The position numbers and the translations under genes are program-made. Shown piece by piece: positions 6,592 to 11,914 of a stretch of 11,914 nucleotides of DNA. The stretch's first letter is position 1. Each line of letters starts with the position of its first letter. Source of the stretch: PNKC01 sp039917655 (GTDB taxonomy: Bacteria; Chloroflexota; Dehalococcoidia; Tepidiformales; Tepidiformaceae); assembly GCA_039917655.1 (NCBI GenBank), contig JBDSJC010000162.1:1-11914 (forward strand), in the 5' to 3' direction. The notes under the pieces were generated by a model. That model ran no database searches and was not told the DNA's origin. It was given only the letters and a program-made list of their open reading frames with translations.

Positions 6592-7323
6592 TTGGCCGTG
6601 ACCCGCACGCTCGACATCGCCCGCCTTCCCGCCGACGCCCTCGCCATGCCCGCCGACTGCTTCGTCGTGGTTGATGTCCTGCGAGCGACGACGACGATCG
6701 CAACGCTCTTCGCGGCCGGGATGGAGAGCCTGTTGGTGGCAGGCGACATCGAGTTGGCGCGAGCACGGGCGCGGATGGAGGGACGCCTACTCTTCGGCGA
6801 GGTGCATAGTCTACGGCCCGAGGGCTTCGATTTCGGCAACTCGCCGGTGGAAGCGGCCACGGCGCCCGCTGCGGGACGCGGGGGCGTGCTTTTCACGACG
6901 AACGGGACGGCGGCGCTCTGCGGGCTGTGTGACCACGGGACGGTCGTCGCGGCGGCGCTCGCGAACGTGAGGGCGGTGGCCGGATTCACCCGGCAGTTCG
7001 AGCGAGTGGTCGTGGTCTGCGCCGGCAACGGCAAAGGATCAGTGTTCTCGGAGGAGGACTTTGCCGCGGCGGGCGTCATCGCAGCGGCAGTGGCGGCGCT
7101 CGGCGCCGACCGGGAGGTGGGCGCGCAGGCTCGCGCAGCGATGATGCTCGACGCGTCACGGCAGATCGCCAATGCCACGCACGCGGGACTCCTCAGAGAC
7201 CTCGGCCTGGGCGCGGATGTTGAGTTCTGCCTGCGGCGCGACACATCGCGGGCCGTGCCGGTGGTGGTGGAATCCGGCGAGGGCTGGGCGATCCTGCGGG
7301 ATTCGGCGGCGGCAGAACCGTAG
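6592..7323 (+). CDS. ComB-family protein (2-phosphosulfolactate phosphatase-like)
   Basis: 243 residues of the ComB family, Mg2+-dependent phosphatases that convert 2-phosphosulfolactate to sulfolactate in coenzyme M synthesis. Visible blocks: VVVDVLRATTTIAT (25-38), GE-VHSLRPEGFDFGNSP (69-85), VLFTTNGTAAL (99-109), VVVCAGNGKG-FSEEDFAAAG (140-161) and a C-terminal DVEFCLRRD segment. All line up with the family order. The start is uncertain: TTG at 6592 or GTG at 6598 (MTRTLDIARL), with no clear ribosome site. Many bacteria without coenzyme M carry this family, so the substrate in this organism is unproven; no other coenzyme M genes are in the window. It is divergent from murI and followed 94 bp later by an F420-dependent enzyme gene on the same strand. 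Confidence 0.84.
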   Translation: MAVTRTLDIARLPADALAMPADCFVVVDVLRATTTIATLFAAGMESLLVAGDIELARARARMEGRLLFGEVHSLRPEGFDFGNSPVEAATAPAAGRGGVLFTTNGTAALCGLCDHGTVVAAALANVRAVAGFTRQFERVVVVCAGNGKGSVFSEEDFAAAGVIAAAVAALGADREVGAQARAAMMLDASRQIANATHAGLLRDLGLGADVEFCLRRDTSRAVPVVVESGEGWAILRDSAAAEP

Positions 7324-7417
7324 CTTGACGGTTGCCGGGCCTGTACGCACCGCCTACGCTCCCACTTCACCGGGCCACGCGACATGCGGCTCAATTCAGG
7401 CAGCAGGCGGTTTCAAC

Positions 7418-8353
7418 ATGAAGTTCGGACTGCATATTGGGCAGCAGTACCTGACGATCGACGAGATGCGCGCTCTCTGGCGCTGGGCGGACACGGCGGG
7501 GTTCGACTGGGTTGACGTGTGGGACCACTTCTACGGCTCTCCTTCGCTGGGGGGCGAGGAGCACTGTTTCGAGGCGCTGACTTCGATGGCGGCGATGGCC
7601 GTGGAGACGCGCAACGTGCGTGTCGGCGTGCTGGTACTGGGGATGAACTACCGGCACCCGGCGGTGCTTGCGAATGCGCTCTGTACGATCGACCAGCTGA
7701 GCGGCGGACGGCTGGAGATCGGCCTCGGGGCGGGCTGGCACGAGGCGGAGTACAAGGCCTACGGCATCCCCTTCCTGCCGATCGGCCAGCGCATGGACAT
7801 CCTCGAAGAGGGGGTGCAGGTGGTCCGCATGCTCACTACCCAGGAGCGCTCAGACTTCGACGGCAAGTACTTCCAGCTTACGAACGCAGCCTGTAACCCC
7901 AAGGGAGTCCAACCGCGGCCGCGCATCTGGGTCGGCGGCAACGGCGAGAAGCGGACGCTGCGGATCGCCGCCCGCCACGCGGACGGCTGGAACACGCCGT
8001 ATCCCTCGCCGGAGGAGTTCACGCGGCTCTCCGGGGTGCTGGATATGTGGTGTGAGAAAGAAGGGCGCGACCCGGCGACGATCGAGCGGAACGTCAATCT
8101 CAGCTTCCACATGGCTGCTTCGCCCGCCCACCTGCCAACGGCCGAGGCGCAGTTCCGCAACGTCTGGGGCGCCGCCTCGGACGTGATGCGGAAGCGGGGA
8201 GTGGTGGGCGGTCTGGCTGATGAAGCGATCGACCTTGTAGGCAAACTCGGGGATGCCGGAGCCGCGCGGGTGAATATCGCCATCCGCCCGCCAGTGGATT
8301 GGGAGGCGCTCCACGCCTGGACGGAACAGGTGATCCCTGCGTTCACGACTTAA
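7418..8353 (+). CDS. LLM-class F420-dependent oxidoreductase (Rv1855c-type)
   Basis: 311 residues forming a bacterial-luciferase-like TIM barrel. Visible family blocks: MKFGLHIGQQ (1-10), ADTAGFDWVDVWDHFYG (24-40), ETRNVRVGVLVLGMNYRHPA (63-82), the very typical QLSGGRLEIGLGAGWHEAEY (93-112), PIGQRMDILEEGVQVVR (121-137), DGKYFQL (148-154) and RPRIWVGGNGEKRTLRIAAR (167-186). The Rv1855c group is predicted to use cofactor F420; the substrate is unknown and FMN use cannot be excluded. The ATG at 7418 is chosen over an open upstream extension because it gives the standard N-terminus and follows a GGCGG. A weak candidate promoter (TTGCCG 7332-7337, 17 bp, TACGCT 7355-7360) lies upstream. It ends only 9 bp before the convergent GNAT gene. 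Confidence 0.9.
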   Translation: MKFGLHIGQQYLTIDEMRALWRWADTAGFDWVDVWDHFYGSPSLGGEEHCFEALTSMAAMAVETRNVRVGVLVLGMNYRHPAVLANALCTIDQLSGGRLEIGLGAGWHEAEYKAYGIPFLPIGQRMDILEEGVQVVRMLTTQERSDFDGKYFQLTNAACNPKGVQPRPRIWVGGNGEKRTLRIAARHADGWNTPYPSPEEFTRLSGVLDMWCEKEGRDPATIERNVNLSFHMAASPAHLPTAEAQFRNVWGAASDVMRKRGVVGGLADEAIDLVGKLGDAGAARVNIAIRPPVDWEALHAWTEQVIPAFTT

Positions 8354-8362
8354 GACGACAGA

Positions 8363-9382
8363 CTATCGCCCGTCGGCCCAGGCGATGCGCTCGTCCACGC
8401 GGCGGACCATGGTGTGTTCGACCGGCACGAAGCCCTGGCCGAGCCAGAACGGCGCGCCGCTCGGGTTGTCGCTAGCGAAGTGCAGGCAGCAGTTGGCGTA
8501 GCCCTGCTCGCGCGCCCAGGCCATGGAATGCGCGAGCAACCCTGAACCCAGGCCGCCGCCGCGGGCATCGGGTTCGACCACGCCCTCATAGAGGTAGACG
8601 GTCGACTCGGGATCGACCGTCTCCGGGGTGTAGCCAGGTTTGACGAACGTCTGCATGCCCATCGGGCGGCCATTTTCGTACGCGACGAAGTAGGCGCTGG
8701 CTGGATCGGCGAGTAGTTCCAGCTGGTGCTTGCGAAACGAATCGTCTGTATCGCGCAGGTAGGGCCAGAAGATCGGCGCCGCCGCGTGGTGCTGCGATAA
8801 CGTCACCTCGAGCGCAGCGACGACGTCGATGTCCTCGACCGAGGCGCGGTGGATGTCGAGCGACTTTGGTGACGCGGCCTCGACGACTCCAGTGGGCCGC
8901 ACGGCGGCTGTCGTCTTTCGCCCGAAGCCGAGCGACACCCACGCCTCCTGCACATCCATATCGCCCGGCGAGATGTGGACCACGTGAGCGAAGAACCCTG
9001 CTCGAATCCAGTCTGCCGAAAGGGCCGCGTACATCCTTCGATAGATGTCAGTCGTGTCTGAGCCCGCGGCGGTCGCGTGCCCGAGATTGCCGATCGAGGC
9101 AGAGTGGTGCTCGATGTAGAGCGATACGTAGAAATCGGGTGGGAGCAGCATCCGCTCGCCGGTGAGGAATCCGACGATTTGGTCGTCGATGACAGCCACC
9201 ACGGCGTCTTTGCGGTGGCCGAACGCCTCTTTGCGAACGGCCTCGGCAGCGGCCTTCGGGTCCTTGAGCGCCGCGCTCATTGCGGGGAGCCGCCGGCTGT
9301 CCAGCGTGTGGCGGGCCGCCAGCAGGGCGCCGCAGGCCGGGATGTCCGCCACCTCCAGGGGCCGAATCACTACTTTGGGCAC
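8363..9382 (-). CDS. Two-domain GNAT N-acetyltransferase
   Basis: 339 residues with two GNAT-like halves. The C-terminal half (about 174-330) has an intact acetyl-CoA motif, VVEPDARGGGLGSGLL (268-283), where R274-x-x-G277-x-G279 is the pyrophosphate-binding signature. It is followed by the GYANCCLHFASDNPSGAPFWLGQGF block (294-318). The N-terminal half (about 1-165) keeps the fold pattern (VVIRPLEVADIPA, VVAVIDDQIVGFLTGE, AWVSLGFGRK) but lacks a recognisable RxxGxG, so it is probably a non-catalytic duplicate. The acceptor substrate is unknown. The start is GTG at 9382, strongly supported by GGAGGT (9388-9393) with 5-nt spacing. It stands alone, convergent with the F420 gene and divergent from the small repeat gene. 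Confidence 0.88.
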   Translation of the reverse strand: MPKVVIRPLEVADIPACGALLAARHTLDSRRLPAMSAALKDPKAAAEAVRKEAFGHRKDAVVAVIDDQIVGFLTGERMLLPPDFYVSLYIEHHSASIGNLGHATAAGSDTTDIYRRMYAALSADWIRAGFFAHVVHISPGDMDVQEAWVSLGFGRKTTAAVRPTGVVEAASPKSLDIHRASVEDIDVVAALEVTLSQHHAAAPIFWPYLRDTDDSFRKHQLELLADPASAYFVAYENGRPMGMQTFVKPGYTPETVDPESTVYLYEGVVEPDARGGGLGSGLLAHSMAWAREQGYANCCLHFASDNPSGAPFWLGQGFVPVEHTMVRRVDERIAWADGR

Positions 9383-9439
9383 GACTTACCTCCGGGTTAG
9401 GGGAATCATCCCACGAAATGCGAGGGGTCGGCTGAAAGT

Positions 9440-9500
9440 TCCTATTTCGGGTTTGTTTCGACTATGTTACATTTGGATTAATTCCAGACGACTGACAGGA
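9440..9500 (+). promoter_or_regulatory. AT-rich upstream region of the small repeat-protein gene
   Basis: This part of the 126-bp divergent gap is clearly more AT-rich than anything else in the window, as expected for a promoter. Candidate elements on the plus strand include TTGTTT with ATTAAT 18 bp downstream, and TATGTT as an alternative -10. None is a strong match, so the exact promoter is not assigned. A direct repeat TTTCG-N6-TTTCG is also present. Confidence 0.35.
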
Positions 9501-9508
9501 GCCGCCAG

Positions 9509-9817
9509 ATGACCACCGAAACCGCAACCACTCCAGAAGACGCCGTAAAGCAGGCCAGCCAGCACCTCTACGAAGCGATGACGCACCACTTCGGGCCACT
9601 TGACCTTGGCGCTCACCAGCCGCTGGTGATGGCCGTTTCCGAGTACGCGCAACGTTCACGCGAAGGCGATGAAGAGAAGATCAAGGCCGCGAGCACGCAC
9701 GTCTACGAGGCGCTCACGCATCACTTCGGCCCGCGCGACCTTGGCGCCCACGACCCGGTGGTCATGGCTATCGCCGAATACGGGGCGGCCTGTCGGCGGG
9801 CCGGCCTGCGCGCCTAA
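9509..9817 (+). CDS. Small protein of two His-containing tandem repeats, unknown function
   Basis: A 102-residue protein I do not recognise. It is certainly translated in this frame: it has ATG, CAGGAG (9496-9501) with 7-nt spacing, its own upstream gap and TAA. It consists of two copies of a 34-residue unit, residues 15-48 and 60-93 (period 45), joined by a charged linker (REGDEEKIK). Aligned by eye, 23 of 34 positions are identical, including YEA-x-THHFGP-x-DLGAH-x-P-x-VMA. Each copy carries four conserved His, an Asp and a Tyr. It has no signal peptide or membrane helix, so it is probably cytoplasmic and largely helical. The conserved His/Asp could bind metal or a ligand, but that is inference. 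Synonymous differences between the copies show the duplication is old and both copies are under protein-level constraint. Confidence 0.82.
   Translation: MTTETATTPEDAVKQASQHLYEAMTHHFGPLDLGAHQPLVMAVSEYAQRSREGDEEKIKAASTHVYEALTHHFGPRDLGAHDPVVMAIAEYGAACRRAGLRA
9551..9787 (+). repeat. Internal tandem duplication within the small gene
   Basis: Two 102-bp units at 9551-9652 and 9686-9787 encode the matching protein segments, offset by 135 bp. Many third-codon positions differ while residues are kept, so this is a diverged coding duplication rather than a recent DNA repeat. Confidence 0.85.
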
Positions 9818-9881
9818 TTCAGGGGTTCCTGCCATTCGCTACTGATCTTGGCGGGACGCTCGTACTCAGTTGAGGAAGCGA

Positions 9882-9915
9882 GCGGTGGTCCGTGGCTCTC
9901 GGCCCTCACCACCGC
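9882..9915. repeat. Hairpin 1 of a paired palindromic element
   Basis: Perfect 8-bp arms GCGGTGGT (9882-9889) and ACCACCGC (9908-9915) enclose an 18-nt loop. It lies in the gap between two convergent genes and directly abuts a second hairpin of the same total length. It could be a bidirectional terminator half or a dispersed REP-like unit. Confidence 0.55.
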
Positions 9916-9949
9916 CCCCGCCCCCGACTCCTGCGTCGCGGGGGAGGGG
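9916..9949. repeat. Hairpin 2 of a paired palindromic element (C-rich/G-rich)
   Basis: CCCCGCCCCCG (9916-9926) pairs with CGGGGGAGGGG (9939-9949), with one mismatch and a 12-nt loop. It starts at the base after hairpin 1 ends. The C-run/G-run hairpin resembles intergenic palindromes that recur in many GC-rich genomes. There is no T-run, so a classic intrinsic terminator is not shown. Confidence 0.6.
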
Positions 9950-9997
9950 AGATTAGCTGTGGAGGCCCAACCACCGCGAAACTTGTTCAAGTGAGTA

Positions 9998-11386
9998 CTA
10001 ACAGCCCGGTAGTCGCTCCCGCAGCGCGTCCAGGAGGCCGTTGAGCGGTACGCGCACCTGAGCTTGGCTGTCGCGTTCGCGGATCGTGACTGCGTCGTCG
10101 CCCGCTTCACCCTTTTCGCCGACGGACTGGAAGTCGATTGTCACGCAGAGCGGGGTGCCGATCTCATCCTGTCGGCGGTAGCGGCGGCCGATCGACTGCG
10201 TTTCGTCGTACTGCGCCATGTAGATTGGCCGCACGAGGTCGTAGACTTTGCGGGCCAACGGACGGAGCGCTTCGTTCTTGGAGAGCGGCAACACGGCGAC
10301 TTTGACGGGCGCGATGCTCGGCTTGAAGCGCAGGACCACGCGTTTCTCGCCCCTGGCGTCAGTCTCCTCGTCCCACGCTTCGAGCATCGTCACGGCGAGG
10401 GTGCGGGTGAGGCCGGCGGCGGGTTCGATCACCCACGGGACAACGTGCTGGTTCGACTCTTCGTCGAAATAGGTGAGCGGGTGACCGCTTTCGTCGCCGT
10501 GCGCCTTCAAGTCGAAATCGGTGCGGGCGGCGATGCCTTCGAGTTCGCCCCAACCCCAGGGGAAGAGGTACTCGATGTCGGTCGTGCCGGCGCTGTAGTG
10601 CGAAAGCTCTTCCTTTTCGTGCGGACGCAGGCGCAAGCGTGAGGGGTCGATACCCAGCCGTTCGACGTACCAGTTCAGGCGGTACTGAATCCACTCCTGG
10701 TGCAGCGCGAGGTACTCCGTGGGGTCCTCGCGGTCCTTCGGCGGGAAGCAGAAGTACTCCATCTCCATCTGCTCGAATTCGAGCGTGCGGAAGACGAACT
10801 TGCCGGGCGTGATCTCGTTGCGGAAACTGACGCGCGTCTGGGCGATGCCGAATGGCAGCTTCCGGCGCATCGAACCGACGACGTTTTCGAAGTTAATGAA
10901 GATGCCCTGCGCGGTCTCGGGGGGCAGGTAGGCGATCGCCGCATCGTCCGCGACGGTCCCGATCTGGGTCTTGAACATCAGGTTGAATTGGCGCGGCTCG
11001 GTCAGCTCGCCGCCATCGTTCGGACAGCGAATGTTGCCTGCGGCGTCGCGTTTGACGAGGCCGTAGTCTCCCTCCTCCAGGTGGTCCACGCGCCAACGCA
11101 TCTGGCACTTTTTACAGTCGACTAGGGGGTCGTTAAAGGTCGCTACGTGGCCACTGGCCTTCCAAACGCGGGGGTGGGTAATCAGCGACGCGTCCAGGCC
11201 CACGACATCGTCCCGTTCGCGCACCATGGAACGCCACCAGGCATCACGGATGTTGCGCTTGAGTTCTACGCCGAGCGGGCCGTAGTCGTAGGTGTTGGCG
11301 AAGCCGCCGTAGATCTCGGCGGCGGGGAAGATAAACCCGCGGCGCTTGCAGAGCGAAACGATGGTATCGAGGTCTGGTGCTGGCAC
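9998..11386 (-). CDS. glyS: Glycyl-tRNA synthetase, class II single-chain (alpha2) type
   Basis: Charges tRNA-Gly with glycine in the cytoplasm. 462 residues, normal for the homodimeric bacterial/eukaryal type. Order: an N-terminal catalytic block SLCKRRGFIFPAAEIYGG (11-28) and YDYGPLGVELKRN (33-45); an inserted ribbon with Cys91-x-x-Cys94 and Cys121-x-x-Asp124; TEPRQFNLMF (129-138); class II motif 2, FRNEITPGKFVFRTLEFEQ (188-206); motif 3, EPAAGLTRTLAVTM (321-334) with Arg328. A C-terminal anticodon-binding domain follows from about residue 355. The fourth expected zinc Cys is Asp. The start is GTG at 11386, which gives the family N-terminus; the ribosome site is weak. No T-box-like leader is seen in the 88 bp upstream. 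It is convergent with the small repeat gene and downstream of a PIN gene on the same strand. Confidence 0.96.
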   Translation of the reverse strand: MPAPDLDTIVSLCKRRGFIFPAAEIYGGFANTYDYGPLGVELKRNIRDAWWRSMVRERDDVVGLDASLITHPRVWKASGHVATFNDPLVDCKKCQMRWRVDHLEEGDYGLVKRDAAGNIRCPNDGGELTEPRQFNLMFKTQIGTVADDAAIAYLPPETAQGIFINFENVVGSMRRKLPFGIAQTRVSFRNEITPGKFVFRTLEFEQMEMEYFCFPPKDREDPTEYLALHQEWIQYRLNWYVERLGIDPSRLRLRPHEKEELSHYSAGTTDIEYLFPWGWGELEGIAARTDFDLKAHGDESGHPLTYFDEESNQHVVPWVIEPAAGLTRTLAVTMLEAWDEETDARGEKRVVLRFKPSIAPVKVAVLPLSKNEALRPLARKVYDLVRPIYMAQYDETQSIGRRYRRQDEIGTPLCVTIDFQSVGEKGEAGDDAVTIRERDSQAQVRVPLNGLLDALRERLPGC

Positions 11387-11474
11387 TGAGTGAGGAGTCC
11401 TGGGTGAAAGCTGGACACGCCTGGCGGGCGCGTCCGCGGGTTGAGCTTAGCGCAGCCGGGAGGCTGAGAGAACG
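11387..11474 (-). other. Gap between the PIN gene and glyS
   Basis: I see no convincing promoter, T-box or terminator in these 88 bp. Either glyS is read through from the PIN gene or its promoter is too far from consensus to recognise. Confidence 0.4.
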
Positions 11475-11894
11475 CTATCCGACCGCCAGCATCGTCAGAA
11501 AGCCGGTTGGAGTGAGGATCGGAATGCCTACGAACTCTCGCAAGTCCAACAGGTCCCTGTCCCCGGACACGATGAAATCGGCGTGCCCGGCCTGGGCGGC
11601 TTCGAGGACGCGGTCATCGTCGGGGTCCCGGGCGACAACGAGCGCCTGGGCAGGGGTGACCAAGATGGCGGTGGCTCGGTAGAGCTCTGCGAAATCGGAA
11701 AGTTGTCCGTCGCTCCAGTGCAGGCGTTTGCGGATGCGAGGGTAGGACAGCACTTCGACCAGCTCGAGCAGCAGTGGCTCGGCAGTAACGAGTTCGAAGT
11801 CACCCCTGCGCCACGCCTGGTGGATTTCCGCGGGCGAGCCGGCCGGGGAGATCAAGCCGCTGACGAGAACGTTGGTGTCGAGGACGACGCGCAA
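11475..11894 (-). CDS. PIN-domain protein, putative toxin of a toxin-antitoxin pair
   Basis: 139 residues of the PIN-family putative toxin group (COG1569-like), Mg2+-dependent ribonucleases. Visible: VVLDTNVLVSGLISP (3-17) with Asp6, the conserved Glu44 in LLLELVEVLSYPRI, RDPDDDRVLEAA (89-100) with the acidic cluster Asp92-94, and ADFIVSGDRDLL (105-116) with Asp112. All acidic active-site positions are kept, so it is probably functional. The start is TTG at 11894; an in-frame stop two codons upstream rules out a longer form. The cognate antitoxin would be expected immediately upstream, to the right of the window edge, and cannot be seen. It lies 88 bp upstream of glyS on the same strand, perhaps transcribed into it. 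A chromosomal VapC-like role is inferred. Confidence 0.87.
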   Translation of the reverse strand: MRVVLDTNVLVSGLISPAGSPAEIHQAWRRGDFELVTAEPLLLELVEVLSYPRIRKRLHWSDGQLSDFAELYRATAILVTPAQALVVARDPDDDRVLEAAQAGHADFIVSGDRDLLDLREFVGIPILTPTGFLTMLAVG

Positions 11895-11914
11895 CGGTTA
11901 CGTTCGGGCGTGCG

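Noticed and set aside
7332..7360. TTGCCG-17-TACGCT as a promoter for the F420-dependent enzyme gene
   Set aside because: Spacing is good but both hexamers match consensus poorly in a GC-rich region; mentioned only as a weak candidate in the gene entry.
6534..7394. Upstream extension of the murI frame, open across the whole ComB-like gene
   Set aside because: It is antisense to a recognisable ComB family gene, has Ser/Arg/Ala-rich shadow composition, and murI has a proper start with AAGGAG at 6533.
8354..8362. Terminator between the convergent F420 and GNAT genes
   Set aside because: Only 9 bp separate the stop codons and just a 4-bp GACG/CGTC stem can be drawn there, with no T-run.
9427..9464. 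GGAACTT on the minus strand upstream of the GNAT gene as an ECF sigma-factor -35
   Set aside because: The nearest CGT-like -10 is 22 nt away, beyond the usual 16-17 nt spacing for this promoter class.
9976..9992. CGAAACTTGTTCAAG as a LexA-type SOS box
   Set aside because: The half-site spacing is one base short of the known CGAAC-N4-GTTCG form, and the site lies between convergent genes with no promoter to control; it is simply a short ACTTG-TT-CAAGT palindrome.
11387..11474. T-box riboswitch upstream of glyS
   Set aside because: The conserved T-box bulge sequence and an antiterminator/terminator pair are not present in the gap.

Overview
This window looks like chromosomal core DNA from a GC-rich bacterium, most likely a member of the Chloroflexota. 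That placement is inferred from the mix of families: a DUF951 mini-protein, a bifunctional-nuclease (DUF151) protein, an Rv1855c-type F420-dependent luciferase-like enzyme, a ComB-like protein and a single-chain glycyl-tRNA synthetase. Coding density is very high. Starts are a mixture of ATG, GTG and TTG, and there is no sign of phage or insertion sequences.

Left part, minus strand (1-2731): the proximal end of an F-type ATP synthase operon, transcribed right to left as atpZ/atpI-like, atpB (a), atpE (c), atpF (b), atpH (delta). The delta gene runs off the left edge. A good promoter (TTGCGC, 18 bp, TATTAT) sits just upstream of the first gene. Subunit a is much longer than usual because of a soluble insert of about 155 residues in one loop, and it ends in a His/acid-rich tail. 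Upstream of the operon is a bifunctional nuclease gene with its own near-consensus promoter (TTGACC, 18 bp, TATCAT).

Middle, minus strand (3423-6533): a compact run murI, pyrF, DUF951 gene, MFS exporter, with overlaps or gaps of only a few bases, so these are very probably co-transcribed and translationally coupled. It links D-glutamate supply for peptidoglycan and UMP synthesis with a small zinc-ribbon-like protein and a membrane transporter.

Divergent from murI, plus strand (6592-8353): a ComB-family (2-phosphosulfolactate phosphatase-like) gene followed by an F420-dependent LLM oxidoreductase. Convergent to them is a two-domain GNAT acetyltransferase gene (8363-9382, minus). It diverges across an AT-rich gap from a small plus-strand gene (9509-9817) encoding an unfamiliar 102-residue protein built from two copies of a His-containing repeat.

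Right part: a 180-bp convergent gap holding two abutting 34-nt hairpins, then glyS (class II glycyl-tRNA synthetase, minus) and, upstream of it, a PIN-domain toxin-like gene at the right edge. The most unusual items are the subunit-a insert, the internally duplicated small protein, and the paired hairpins. No complete new defence or mobile system is visible.
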